Positions 19,196 through 27,148 of a DNA stretch of 64,000 nt are shown one piece after another. The notes beneath the pieces are model-generated. The model did not search any database. It worked only from the letters and a program-made list of their open reading frames with translations, and was not told the DNA's origin. The stretch spans positions 310,001-374,000 of the forward strand of contig CAVQUF010000001.1 in the NCBI GenBank assembly GCA_963716865.1, given 5' to 3'. How positions within the stretch are numbered: position 1 is the stretch's first letter; every line of letters begins with the position of its first letter. The translations under genes and the position numbers were made by a program. This stretch comes from AC-32 sp963716865 (GTDB lineage Bacteria; Actinomycetota; Thermoleophilia; Gaiellales; Gaiellaceae).

Positions 19196-19807
19196 CTAGG
19201 GTTTTGCCCCGTCCTTCGAGGTGTCCCGGTGGATGATCACACTGTCGATAATGCCGTAGTCCTGGGCTTCTTGCGGGGTCATGAAGTAGTCCCGCTCCAT
19301 GTCCTTGGAGACCTTTTGAATGTCCTGTCCCGTGTGCTCGGCCATGATCTCTTCGAGCCTCCGCTTCAGGGCTATCGTCTCACGGGCGTGGATCTCGATG
19401 TCGGTTGCCTGCCCCTGGAAGCCGCCCCAAACCTGGTGGATGAGGATCTTGGCGTTCGGCAGCGCCATCCGCTTTCCTTTCGCGCCGCCCGCAAGTAGCA
19501 GCGCCCCCATCGACATCGCGGTGCCGACGCAGATCGTCTGCACGTCCGGCTTGACGAACTGCATCGTGTCGTAGATCGCGAGCCCGTGGTACACGGAGCC
19601 GCCCGGTGAGTTGATGTAGATCGAGAGGTCCTTGTCGGGGTCCTCCGACTCGAGGTGGAGGAGCTGGGCGATGATCAGGTTGGCGATCTGGTCGTCGACG
19701 GGTGTTCCGAGGAAGACGATGCGCTCGTTCAGCAAGCGCGAGTAGATGTCGAAGGCGCGTTCTCCGCGCGAGGTCTGCTCGATCACCATCGGGATCAACG
19801 GGCTCAT
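19196..19807 (-). CDS. clpP: ATP-dependent Clp protease proteolytic subunit ClpP
   Basis: 203 aa serine peptidase forming a tetradecameric chamber with ClpX. The catalytic Ser99 is in ICVGTAMSMGALLL and His124 in KILIHQVWGG; the Asp of the triad lies in the DMERDYFMTPQEA block. The N-terminal PMVIEQTSRGERAFDIYSRLL and GSVYHGLAIYDTMQ are typical. The ATG at 19807 overlaps the trigger factor stop by 4 bp. Confidence 0.97.
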   Translation of the reverse strand: MSPLIPMVIEQTSRGERAFDIYSRLLNERIVFLGTPVDDQIANLIIAQLLHLESEDPDKDLSIYINSPGGSVYHGLAIYDTMQFVKPDVQTICVGTAMSMGALLLAGGAKGKRMALPNAKILIHQVWGGFQGQATDIEIHARETIALKRRLEEIMAEHTGQDIQKVSKDMERDYFMTPQEAQDYGIIDSVIIHRDTSKDGAKP

Positions 19808-21168
19808 GCTGGCTCCTTGCTGCCGGGGGTCCACAGTTTCGTCTCGGTCGGTGGGGATTCCTTGTCGGGGGTCCAGATGCTCTCCCGGGCGCGCGCCACG
19901 TCGACCGGGACGCGCTGCACCTCGGCGGCGACGCGGTCGAGGGCCTTGCGCAGCCGGAGGTCTCCGCGCAGCGCCTCGTGGCCGCCGCTCGCGAAAACCT
20001 GCTTCACCGCCTCGTCGGGGTCGTCGCCGTGCGCCTCGGCCTGGTCGCGGATCAGCTCCTCGATCTCCTCGTCCGGGACCTCGACCCCGAGCTTGTCGGC
20101 GACCGCCTCGAGGACCAGCTCGCGTGCGACGGACAGCTGCGCCTCGGCGCGGAGCCGCTCGACGAGCTGGTCGCCGGTCTCGCCCGAGAGCTGGAGGTAC
20201 ATCTCCGGGCTGATCCCGCGTCGTTCGAGGGAGCGGGCGAATGCGTTCAGGAGCTCGCGGGCGCGCGCCTCGACGAGCGGGCCGGCCGCCTCTACGCCGG
20301 TCGCCTGCACGAGCGCGTCGACCGCGGCGGCGCGGAAGGCCGTCTCGGCCTCCTCCTCGAGAGCGTCGCGGATGCGGCCCTCGATGTCGGCGCGCAGCTC
20401 GGCGAGCGTGTCGAACTCGCTCGCGGAGCGCGCCAGCTCGTCGTCGAGCGGCGGCAGCGCCTTCTCCTTCAGCTCCTTGAGCGTGACGGTCGCCTGCGTG
20501 GGCGTGCCGTCCTCCTCCGGGAGCTCGATCTCCTTCTTCTCGCCGGGCGAGGTGCCGATGAGCGCGCGCTCGAGCTCCTCGACGAGCCGGCCGGTGCCGA
20601 GCTCGACGACGAGGTCGCGCTGCCCCTCGCCCTCCGCGTCGAACACGTCGATCACCACCACGTCGCCGGTGCGCGCAGGACGATCCTCGATCGGGACGAG
20701 CTCGGCGACCGAGTCCCGCAGCGCGTCGAGCTCCTGCTCGACGACCTCCTCGGGGACCTGGGGCTCGGCGTAGGGAACCTCGAGCGTCGTCCAGTCGGCC
20801 GGCTCCGGCTTCGGCTGCACCGAGACCGTGGCCGTGAAGCTGAACGCCTGCTCCTCGGAGTCCGGGACCTCGTAGTCGTACTCGGGCGCGGCGACCGGAC
20901 GGATCCGCGTGCTCGCGGCCGCGTTCAGGAACCAGCCGCCGATGTGGCTCTCGACCGCCTCGCTGAAAATCCGCTCGCGCCCGATCCTCGCCCGGAGCAC
21001 CTGGGTCGGCACCTTCCCTTTGCGGAAGCCGGGCACCTTCACGGACTGCGCGAGGTCCGAGGTCGCGTGCTCGACCGCGTGCTGGAGGTCGGCCTGCGGA
21101 ACCTCGACCCTCAGCCGGACACGGTTGTCCGGAAGCTCTTCGATCTGCGCTGCCATCGCCCGGCTCAT
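19804..21168 (-). CDS. tig: Trigger factor (ribosome-associated chaperone / PPIase)
   Basis: 454 aa. The N-terminal ribosome-binding domain contains the docking signature as VKVPGFRKGKVPTQVLRARIG, followed by the FKBP-type domain (RPARTGDVVVIDVFDAEGE) and the helical C-terminal chaperone domain. It handles nascent chains at the ribosome exit. The start may be ATG 21168 or MAAQIEE at 21156. The last four bases overlap clpP. Confidence 0.95.
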   Translation of the reverse strand: MSRAMAAQIEELPDNRVRLRVEVPQADLQHAVEHATSDLAQSVKVPGFRKGKVPTQVLRARIGRERIFSEAVESHIGGWFLNAAASTRIRPVAAPEYDYEVPDSEEQAFSFTATVSVQPKPEPADWTTLEVPYAEPQVPEEVVEQELDALRDSVAELVPIEDRPARTGDVVVIDVFDAEGEGQRDLVVELGTGRLVEELERALIGTSPGEKKEIELPEEDGTPTQATVTLKELKEKALPPLDDELARSASEFDTLAELRADIEGRIRDALEEEAETAFRAAAVDALVQATGVEAAGPLVEARARELLNAFARSLERRGISPEMYLQLSGETGDQLVERLRAEAQLSVARELVLEAVADKLGVEVPDEEIEELIRDQAEAHGDDPDEAVKQVFASGGHEALRGDLRLRKALDRVAAEVQRVPVDVARARESIWTPDKESPPTETKLWTPGSKEPA

Positions 21169-21201
21169 TCAAGCAAAGAGACCCCGGCTGCCGACCGGGC
21201 C

Positions 21202-22245
21202 TCAGGCGGCGAGGCCGTAAAGGGCGACCGCGTTCTCGCGCAGGATCAGCCGGCCGGCCTCTTCGGCCTCCGCGTGCTCGAGCTCGGCCGGGAGCACCTC
21301 GGCGAGCGCCTCCCGCCACCACTTCGCGGCGAGGTAGTACAGCTCGGGCGTGCGAGCCGCGTCGGATGCGTACAGGAGCTTGGAGACCGGTGCCAGCTCG
21401 AGCGCCTCGCGCAGCGCCTCCGCGGGGCGCGACGCGTGCGGGATCGTCAGCGAGAGGTCGAAGAAGACGTTCCCGTACACGTGCGCGAGCCAGCCGGCCT
21501 CGCGGACGAACGGGTAGCAGTGGAGGAGCACGAACGGCGTCTCGCGGAAGCGCTCGATCAGCGGCTTGAGGTAGCCCGGGTCGGCGTGCGGAAGGAAGAG
21601 GTCGGAGTCGCCGAAGCCCGCGTGCACCTGTACCGGCAGCGGCCGGTCAGTGGCGTCGTTCGCCTCGAGCGCCGCGAGCACGGTCTCGCCAACGTCCACG
21701 AGCCCGCCGCGGTAGGCGGCGATCGTCTTCAGGGCCGCGAACCCGTTGGCCCGCGCGGCCGCGACCTCGGCCCGAACGGCGTCGAGGTCGCCCAGCTCCT
21801 CGCCGAGCCGCTCGATCCGCAGGACCGGCCGCGCCTCACAGCCGGCGAGCTCGCCAAGCTCGTCCCAGGTCGTGCTCTCCGCCGGCGGCGGGAAGCCGTC
21901 GTCCACGAGCAGCCACTCCGTACCCGTCGCCTGCAGGAGCCTCGCCGCGTACTCGGCCGGGTCGGACTCCCGCCGATGCTCGTACACGGCTTCCTCGGAC
22001 CGCTCGAGCCCGAAGAGCCCGGCGAGCTCGCGGATCGCGCGGCGGTACGTCAGCCCGGTGGCGACGTGCGGCCACTGGCGTGGATCGGTGCTCTCCGAGA
22101 AGAGGCCGCGGAACTCGTCGAGCGTGGCCGGAGGCTCGCGCAGGATCCCGTGCGCGTGGTGGTCGACGAGGGCGACCCCGTTCAGTACTTCGAGAAGTGG
22201 CCCTGCTGCTCGAATGCTTCGTCTCCCTCCGAGTAGGCCGCCCAT
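21202..22245 (-). CDS. Amidohydrolase-family protein (FluG N-terminal-like)
   Basis: About 347 aa, a TIM-barrel amidohydrolase. The metal motif is VDHHAHG near the N-terminus; later blocks include FAALKTIAAYRGG, VQVHAGFGDSD, FVLLHCYPFVREAGWLAHVYGNVFFDLSL and LLYASDAARTPELYYLAAKWWREAL. The start is uncertain: ATG 22245 lies 64 bp inside the glutamine-synthetase-like gene, and the recognisable domain begins about 16 residues later. A glutamine-synthetase-like gene with an amidohydrolase is the FluG pairing, here as two genes. The reaction may be hydrolysis of an amide or gamma-glutamyl compound. Confidence 0.85.
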   Translation of the reverse strand: MGGLLGGRRSIRAAGPLLEVLNGVALVDHHAHGILREPPATLDEFRGLFSESTDPRQWPHVATGLTYRRAIRELAGLFGLERSEEAVYEHRRESDPAEYAARLLQATGTEWLLVDDGFPPPAESTTWDELGELAGCEARPVLRIERLGEELGDLDAVRAEVAAARANGFAALKTIAAYRGGLVDVGETVLAALEANDATDRPLPVQVHAGFGDSDLFLPHADPGYLKPLIERFRETPFVLLHCYPFVREAGWLAHVYGNVFFDLSLTIPHASRPAEALREALELAPVSKLLYASDAARTPELYYLAAKWWREALAEVLPAELEHAEAEEAGRLILRENAVALYGLAA

Positions 22246-23525
22246 TCCGAGCGGCGGACGGCGAGGTAGGACGTGGTGAGCGCCGGCCCGAGCGCATCCA
22301 TCAGCAGCCGGTCGGACTCCAGCGCATCGAGGGCCTCCTTCTGCGTAGCAGGCAGAGGCCGGATGCCGAGCCGCGCCCGCTCCTCCTCCGGGATCGTCGC
22401 CGGATCGACCTCCACCGGCTCCGGCGGCTCGAGACCGCGCTCGAGCCCGTCGAGCCCGGCCGCGATCAGCCCGCCGACCGCCAGGTAGGGGTTGCAGCTC
22501 GCGTCGGCCGACTTCAGCTCGAGGTTCGTGGACGCCTCCTCGCTGCCGCGGAAGACCGAAGGCACGCGCACGGGCGCCTCCCGGTTGTCGTGCCCCCAGC
22601 ACGTGAACGCGCCCGCCCAGTAGTGCGGGACGATCCGGTGGTAAGAGTTGAAGCTCGGCGCGGTCAGGCCGCACAGGCCCGGGAGGTGCTCGAGCAGGCC
22701 GGCGACGAACGAGCGGGCCTCGTCCGAGAGGCAGTCGGCGCGCGACGCGTCGTGGAAGCGGTTCCGCTCGCCCTCCCAGAGCGAGAAGTGCAGGTGCGCC
22801 CCGTTGCCCGCGCCGTCGGGCCACGGCTTCGGCGCCAGCGACGCGACGAGCCCGTGCTGGGCCGCGACGCCGCGGATCGTCTCGCGCACGAGCACCTGCT
22901 CGTCCGCCGCGCGCTGGCCCGGCGCGTGGGCGGTCGAGATCTCCTGCTGCCCGTGCCCAAGCTCGGCGTAGTACTGCTCGAGCACAATCGCCTGCTCGTC
23001 GAGCGCGTCGACCAGGTCGTCCACGTACGCCTGCGACGCGGTCATCCCGATCGTCGAGAAGCAGAGGCTCGAGTCGACCGGGGTGAAGCCGTCCTCGGAC
23101 CGGGTCGCGAGCGAGAACTCGTTCTCGAACGCGACCTCGAGCGTCAGGCCGCGTTTCTCGAGCCAGGCCGTCATCCGCTTCAGGAACGAGCGCGGGCACT
23201 GCGGCGCCGCTTCGCCGTCGAGCCCGACGAGGTCGACGAGCGCGGCGCCTGTGCGCGGCGCGTACGGCAGGACCCGGAAGGTCTCGAGGTCGGGCACGAG
23301 GCGGACCTCCCCCACCGGGCCCATCCCCTCGACCGGCTGCAGCTGGTCGAGCCCGTTCATCGCCTGCATCGCGACCGTCAGGCCGATTCCGCTCCGGAGG
23401 CGCCCCTCCAGGCCGCGCAGCGCGCTCGCCTTGCCACGAACGGTGCCGTCGTTGCCGCACCAGAGGAAGCGGACGAGCCGGAGGCCCGCCTCGTCCGCCC
23501 GCTTCACGACGTCGGCCGCCTCCAC
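22182..23525 (-). CDS. Glutamine synthetase-like protein (gamma-glutamyl amine ligase type)
   Basis: 447 aa with the GS-I catalytic fold: VRFLWCGNDGTVRGKA at the N-terminal beta-grasp, metal glutamate in EVAFENEFSL, ATP/ammonia site LGHGQQEISTAHAP, the conserved KPWPDGAGNGAHLHFSLW, and late NREAPVRVPSVFRG with NLELKSADASCNPYLA. Divergence from housekeeping GlnA and the company of amidohydrolase and cupin genes suggest ligation of glutamate to an amine (PuuA/FluG-like) rather than nitrogen assimilation; this is inference. The GTG start at 23525 shares one base with the cupin stop (TAGTG). Confidence 0.88.
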   Translation of the reverse strand: MEAADVVKRADEAGLRLVRFLWCGNDGTVRGKASALRGLEGRLRSGIGLTVAMQAMNGLDQLQPVEGMGPVGEVRLVPDLETFRVLPYAPRTGAALVDLVGLDGEAAPQCPRSFLKRMTAWLEKRGLTLEVAFENEFSLATRSEDGFTPVDSSLCFSTIGMTASQAYVDDLVDALDEQAIVLEQYYAELGHGQQEISTAHAPGQRAADEQVLVRETIRGVAAQHGLVASLAPKPWPDGAGNGAHLHFSLWEGERNRFHDASRADCLSDEARSFVAGLLEHLPGLCGLTAPSFNSYHRIVPHYWAGAFTCWGHDNREAPVRVPSVFRGSEEASTNLELKSADASCNPYLAVGGLIAAGLDGLERGLEPPEPVEVDPATIPEEERARLGIRPLPATQKEALDALESDRLLMDALGPALTTSYLAVRRSEWAAYSEGDEAFEQQGHFSKY

Positions 23526-24460
23526 TACCAGTCGTCCGGCTCGCCGTCGCCGTACTCGAGCGGCTCGAGCCGCGTGAGCAGCCCGACGCCGCGGAAGGCG
23601 ATCGTGTTCGAGCGCGGGTAGTAGCAGATGTCGTTCGGCTCCCGGGTCCCGTAGGCGAGGTACGCGATCCCGTCCGGGCCGGCGACGATCGAGTGCCCGA
23701 TCCGCGTTCCCGGCGGCCGCGCGATCACGTGCCCGGGTCGGAGCTCGTGCGACTCGGGCGTCGCCCCGCGCGCGGCGGCGACCGGCGTCGGCCAGAGCTC
23801 GACGGTCCCGCCGCCCTCGAGCACGACGAACGCCTCCGACTCCTCGGAGTGGCAGTGCGGGATCGAGCCTCGGCGCCCGGCCTCGCGGTTGATCCAGTTC
23901 AGGCCCGATCGCTCCGAGCCGGCCGCTTCCGCGAGCACCTTGTCCCCGTCCTCGTCGAACGGAAGCTCGTCGAACGCGACGACGTTCGGCGGCCGCTCGC
24001 CCGGCTCGGCGAACTCGAGCTCGCCGACCTCGGCCTCGACGTCCCACGGGTCGTCGTCGCGCCCCTCCGTCCACGGGTGGCCGAGGCGCAGCGCGCGCGA
24101 CCGCGGCAGCCACGCGGCCTCGACCGGGTGCTGGGTGCCGAAGACCAGGTAGTCGAGCCCGTCGGGACCCGCGCGCAGCGTGTGCTCCTCGCGGTCGGCC
24201 AGGTGGACGATCGTGTCGCCCGCGCGCACCTCGCACACCCGCTCGTCCTGCCACGAGAGCCCGGAGCCGCCGAGCACGTGGAAGATCTCCTCCGAGAGCC
24301 CGTGCGAGTGCGGCGGCGTCGAGAGCCGGCCGGGATCGACGCGAACGCGGTTGAGGCCGATCCCCTTCGCCCCCGCCGCGCTCCCGAGCCGCTGCCAGGT
24401 GGCGGCCATGGGCCCTTTCTCGCGGCGGATGCCCTCGACCTCGTCCCAGTGCGCGATCAC
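23525..24460 (-). CDS. Bicupin protein
   Basis: 311 aa with two cupin barrels. The first has the metal-binding pattern PPHSHGLSEEIFHVLGGSGL...VRAGDTIVHL, the second SIPHCHSEESEAFVVLEGGGTVELW...LRPGHVIARPPGTRIGHS. Both retain HxH and E residues, so both sites may bind metal. It is the first gene of the cupin/GS-like/amidohydrolase operon, so it may act on the same small molecule or sense it. No enzymatic activity can be named. Confidence 0.85.
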   Translation of the reverse strand: MIAHWDEVEGIRREKGPMAATWQRLGSAAGAKGIGLNRVRVDPGRLSTPPHSHGLSEEIFHVLGGSGLSWQDERVCEVRAGDTIVHLADREEHTLRAGPDGLDYLVFGTQHPVEAAWLPRSRALRLGHPWTEGRDDDPWDVEAEVGELEFAEPGERPPNVVAFDELPFDEDGDKVLAEAAGSERSGLNWINREAGRRGSIPHCHSEESEAFVVLEGGGTVELWPTPVAAARGATPESHELRPGHVIARPPGTRIGHSIVAGPDGIAYLAYGTREPNDICYYPRSNTIAFRGVGLLTRLEPLEYGDGEPDDW

Positions 24461-24477
24461 CGAACCAGGACGCTACT

Positions 24478-24519
24478 CGGTCGAAGTCCGATTCGCGGCC
24501 GCAGCCGCCTTTTCGACGG
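24478..24519 (-). repeat. Palindromic element 3' of tRNA-Leu (degenerate copy)
   Basis: Directly after the tRNA-Leu discriminator, on the minus strand, lies CTCCCGTCGAA followed by a GC-rich centre and TTCGACCG. The arms at 24478-24485 and 24512-24519 match 7 of 8. It resembles the elements at 25096 and 31450 but lacks their GGCATGAC core. Confidence 0.4.
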
Positions 24520-24522
24520 GAG

Positions 24523-24608
24523 TGCGGGCGAGAGGACTCGAACCTCTAAGGAGCATTCGCCCCAACGGGACCTAAACCCGTCGCGTCTACCAATTCCGCC
24601 ACGCCCGC
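24523..24608 (-). tRNA. tRNA-Leu (anticodon TAG)
   Basis: An 86-nt class II tRNA with a long variable arm. Acceptor GCGGGCG pairs with CGCCCGC, discriminator A; anticodon stem ACGGG/CCCGT encloses loop TTTAGGT, giving anticodon TAG; T arm AGAGGTTCGAGTCCTCT. The 3' CCA is not encoded. Confidence 0.96.
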
Positions 24609-24673
24609 GTGCAAAGAGGATAGACCCGGTTCGCGACTAACTAATCCCGTCGAAGGCAGTCCAACACTCGACG

Positions 24674-24880
24674 ATGAACGCCAGCGTGATTCAGCTGCCA
24701 ACGGTCGAATCGCTCAGCGAGGAGATCCGCGGCCTCGTGTACGAGCGCCAGACGCTGCGCCTGGTCGGCGCGGGCGCCGAGGTGCTCGAGCGCAACCGCG
24801 TCGAGCTCGTCCGGGTCCAGCAGGACCTCGTCCACGCGCTGATCCGGCGGTACCGGTCGGCGGACCGATCCGCCGCCTAG
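24674..24880 (+). CDS. Small hypothetical protein (68 aa)
   Basis: Between tRNA-Leu and tRNA-His. The 68-aa product is largely helical and charged (LSEEIRGLVYERQTLRLVGAGAEVLERNRVELVRVQQDLVHALIRRY), with heptad-like hydrophobic spacing. No known family. An antisense frame at 24641-24835 is also open but has a less protein-like composition. Kept because length, start context and amphipathic pattern suit a real small protein. Confidence 0.5.
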   Translation: MNASVIQLPTVESLSEEIRGLVYERQTLRLVGAGAEVLERNRVELVRVQQDLVHALIRRYRSADRSAA

Positions 24881-24900
24881 ATCGCTTTACACCCTCGAGG

Positions 24901-24974
24901 GGTGGCGGAGGGGACTCGAACCCCCGACCACCGGGACCACAACCCGGGGCTCTACCAACTGAGCTACCGCCACC
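24901..24974 (-). tRNA. tRNA-His (anticodon GTG)
   Basis: Acceptor GTGGCGG pairs with CCGCCAC, with the extra G-1 opposite the discriminator C that is typical of tRNA-His encoded in the DNA. Anticodon stem CCGGG/CCCGG, loop TTGTGGT, anticodon GTG. T arm GGGGGTTCGAGTCCCCT. CCA not encoded. Confidence 0.96.
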
Positions 24975-25020
24975 GCGAGCGTGGACAGGATAGCTCGCCC
25001 GCCGTGGCAAACTGGATCCA

Positions 25021-25092
25021 GGCCCCGTAGCTCAGTGGATAGAGCGGCGGACTTCGAATCCGCGTGCGGAGGTTCGACTCCTCCCGGGGCCA
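25021..25092 (+). tRNA. tRNA-Arg (anticodon TCG)
   Basis: Acceptor GGCCCCG pairs with CGGGGCC, discriminator A. Anticodon stem GCGGA/TCCGC with loop CTTCGAA gives anticodon TCG. T arm GGAGGTTCGACTCCTCC. CCA not encoded. A large palindromic element begins three bases after the gene. Confidence 0.96.
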
Positions 25093-25095
25093 CTC

Positions 25096-25144
25096 CCGAT
25101 CGAAGTCCGCCTCCGCTGCGCGGAGGCATGACGACTTCGATCGG
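25096..25144 (+). repeat. tRNA-trailing palindromic element, copy 1
   Basis: Perfect 12-bp outer arms CCGATCGAAGTC (25096-25107) and GACTTCGATCGG (25133-25144) enclose a perfect 7-bp inner hairpin GCCTCCG/CGGAGGC (25109-25115, 25121-25127) and the asymmetrical core GGCATGAC. No U-run follows, so it is not a standard terminator. The same architecture recurs at 25763 and, inverted, at 31450. Confidence 0.75.
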
Positions 25145-25335
25145 CTCGCCTTCTGCTCGTCGGCGAAAGCTAGCCGACACCGGCAAAGCCGGCATCGGCG
25201 GCCGATGTTGCATTGCAAGACCTGACACCGGCTTCTCTAGACGCTACTCAGTAGTTACCGATTCGAGCCTCTGCGGACAGCCGAGCAAGCGGCGACGCCG
25301 TACCGTCCACCGGGCTAACTGTGTTAGATGCAGCT

Positions 25336-25749
25336 ATGACGCAGCCGCAGCCGGGTTCAGAGCACACCGATGCTGCAGACGAAGCACGTCCAGTTCCGAC
25401 GTCGCCGTCCGATCTCGATCAGGAGCGCCGCACGTCGATGGCTGCGGAGCGCACCTGGCTGGCGTGGTGGCGCACCGCGTTGGGCGCCACCGCCGGGGCG
25501 CTCGCCGTCGGTCGGTTCGCCCCGCAACTGCTCGACGTCGCCCCATGGCCGTACATTCTGCTCGGCTGCGGCTACGCGTCTCTCGCTGTCGGGCTCTCGA
25601 TCGTCGGCGCACAACGCCAGCGCGAGTTGGAGCATGCGCTGCGAACCGGTGGCCACGTACCGCTACGGTTCCGCACCGTCGCGCTGTTCACCGTCGGCGG
25701 AGTCGCGCTTGCCGTGATGACCGTCGTGCTCGTGATCGCGCAGACCTGA
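25336..25749 (+). CDS. DUF202 (YidH-type) membrane protein
   Basis: 137 aa from ATG 25336. The DUF202 signature is RRTSMAAERTWLAWWRTALGATAGALAVGRFAP, followed by two further membrane helices (YILLGCGYASLAVGLSIVGAQRQRELE and TVALFTVGGVALAVMTVVLVIAQ). Small inner-membrane protein of unknown function. The 243 bp before it, after tRNA-Arg, hold a palindromic element and a second inverted repeat near 25172-25198, and no gene. Confidence 0.86.
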   Translation: MTQPQPGSEHTDAADEARPVPTSPSDLDQERRTSMAAERTWLAWWRTALGATAGALAVGRFAPQLLDVAPWPYILLGCGYASLAVGLSIVGAQRQRELEHALRTGGHVPLRFRTVALFTVGGVALAVMTVVLVIAQT

Positions 25750-25762
25750 CGCACTTTCCCGA

Positions 25763-25813
25763 CGAATCCCCGCTCCGGCTTCGCCGGAGGCATGACGACT
25801 TCGTGGGGATTCG
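25763..25813 (+). repeat. Palindromic element, copy 2
   Basis: Outer arms CGAATCCCC (25763-25771) and GGGGATTCG (25805-25813) enclose inner hairpin CTCCGG/CCGGAG (25773-25778, 25784-25789) and the core GGCATGACGACTTCG shared with copy 1. It starts 13 bp after the DUF202 stop codon and is preceded by GCACTTTCCCGA, which aligns with CACTCCCGA before copy 1. The outer arms differ in sequence between copies while pairing is kept. Confidence 0.65.
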
Positions 25814-25897
25814 CCTACCCAGAGAAGGCTCGAGAGCCGCGCCCGTCATGCCGGTCGCGGCGGCGGATCCAAACGACAGGGCACACCCCGAGTCGGT

Positions 25898-26296
25898 TCA
25901 GTCGAAGGCGAACACCGCGGAGAAGGCCTCCTGCTCAGACGGCTCGTTGTAGAACCAGACCTCGGCGATCTTTCCACCGGTGAAGCGATAGACGCCTATC
26001 TCGCGTCCCTCCGACCGTCTTCCCCCACGCTCGGCCCACCACCGGACGAGAACCGCGGAATGCTCGCGCAGGTTCAGGAATCCCTCGGGCTCCAGCTGGA
26101 AGGTTCCCTCGGTGACGTCGACGAGCCTGCGTAGAAGCGCCACCACCTCGTCGCGGCCGCGAAAGTCCCCGGAGTGGTCCTCCTCGCCTGGCTCGTGCCA
26201 GCCCACCTCGTCGGCCAGGACCGAACCGACGGCGTCCCAGTCCCGTTGCGCACGACCGTCGTAGAGCTGGCGAATCGCCTGCTCCTTCACATCCAC
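25898..26296 (-). CDS. SnoaL-like / NTF2-fold nuclear transport factor 2 family protein
   Basis: 132 aa from GTG. Pattern AIRQLYDGRAQRDWDAVGSVLADEVGWHEPG...FRGRDEVVALLRRLVDVTEGTFQLEPEGFL...GREIGVYRFTGGKIAEVWFYNEP is the cone-shaped NTF2 fold. It binds or converts small molecules in many families; the ligand is unknown here. Standalone gene. Confidence 0.85.
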   Translation of the reverse strand: MDVKEQAIRQLYDGRAQRDWDAVGSVLADEVGWHEPGEEDHSGDFRGRDEVVALLRRLVDVTEGTFQLEPEGFLNLREHSAVLVRWWAERGGRRSEGREIGVYRFTGGKIAEVWFYNEPSEQEAFSAVFAFD

Positions 26297-26318
26297 GGAA
26301 GCATCCTAAGCCGAGGCG

Positions 26319-26672
26319 TCAGCGGTAGCCGCGAGACGCGGCGTACTCCTCCGCGACGTGCTTCGGCACGGTGAACGCCCAGGCGTCCTCGACCAGCTCG
26401 CGCATCTCCTGCTCGTCGATCGCGTCGAGCCGGACGTGGGCCCAGTGGTAGCGGAGGTCGGAATCGCTCGGCAGCGAGAACTTCTCCGGCTCGGACTCGA
26501 TGAGGGCGTTGCGCCAGTCCTTGGGGAACGCGAAGCCCATCCTCGTGCCGTCCCGCGACAGGGCGAGATAGACGATCCGCCCGATCCGGAACTTGACCTG
26601 GCCGCGCACGAGCCCCTCGCTGGTTCGCGGGAGCGTGCTCGCAAACGCGCGGACCTGGTCGACCGTCACCAT
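26319..26672 (-). CDS. MmcQ/YjbR family protein
   Basis: 117 aa from ATG 26672 (GAAAGG just upstream); an in-frame ATG at 26696 would add eight residues. Family features: VDQVRAFASTLPRTSEGL, VKFRIGRIVYLALSRDGTRMGFAFPKDWRNALIESEPEKF, HWAHVRLDAIDEQEMRELVEDAW. This CyaY-like fold occurs in proteins annotated as DNA-binding, without firm function. Divergent from the PPOX gene. Confidence 0.85.
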   Translation of the reverse strand: MVTVDQVRAFASTLPRTSEGLVRGQVKFRIGRIVYLALSRDGTRMGFAFPKDWRNALIESEPEKFSLPSDSDLRYHWAHVRLDAIDEQEMRELVEDAWAFTVPKHVAEEYAASRGYR

Positions 26673-26709
26673 GGCGCCTTTCGCCAGCGTACGCATTACG
26701 CTCGAGCCC

Positions 26710-27135
26710 GTGGCAGACGATTGGACGGAGCCGGTTCGGACTCTGCTGGAGGCGCCGTCCCCCGCTGTTCTGGCGACTTACCGAAAGGACGGCAGCGCGC
26801 TCGTCTCGCCCGTCTGGTACCGCTGGCACGCTGGGGCCTTCGAGGTCGTGATCGCCGAGGGCGACGTGAAGCTCCGCCACCTCGCGCGCGACCCACGGTG
26901 CACCCTGATCGTGTTCGAGTCGGTTCCGCCGTTTCGCGGAGTGGAGGTGCGCGGCGTTCCCGAGCTCGTCGAACGCGACGTGACCGAGCTGCGGGAGACG
27001 ATCGCCGGCCGCTACCTCGGCGTCGAGGCCGGGAGGCGGTTCGCGGACGAGCGTCGCGCCAAGCCGGGTGTCTTGCTGCGGCTGCGCGATCACGACCCTC
27101 GCGTCTGGGACCTCTCGGCGATTCTTCCCGACTGA
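26710..27135 (+). CDS. PPOX-class (F420/FMN) oxidoreductase family protein
   Basis: 141 aa from GTG 26710. Split-barrel flavin-binding fold: EAPSPAVLATYRKDGSALVSPVWYRWHAGAFEVVIAEGDVKLRHLARDPRCTLIVFE, then VRGVPELVE. This matches the actinobacterial class that uses F420 or FMN and pyridoxamine-phosphate-oxidase-like folding. The substrate is not predictable. It lies 13 bp upstream of the next gene on the same strand and is probably co-transcribed. Confidence 0.85.
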   Translation: MADDWTEPVRTLLEAPSPAVLATYRKDGSALVSPVWYRWHAGAFEVVIAEGDVKLRHLARDPRCTLIVFESVPPFRGVEVRGVPELVERDVTELRETIAGRYLGVEAGRRFADERRAKPGVLLRLRDHDPRVWDLSAILPD

Positions 27136-27148
27136 CTAGCATGGCGCC

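Noticed and set aside
19702..22236. Open frame of 844 aa on the plus strand
   Set aside because: Antisense of tig and the amidohydrolase; Leu/Arg-rich shadow.
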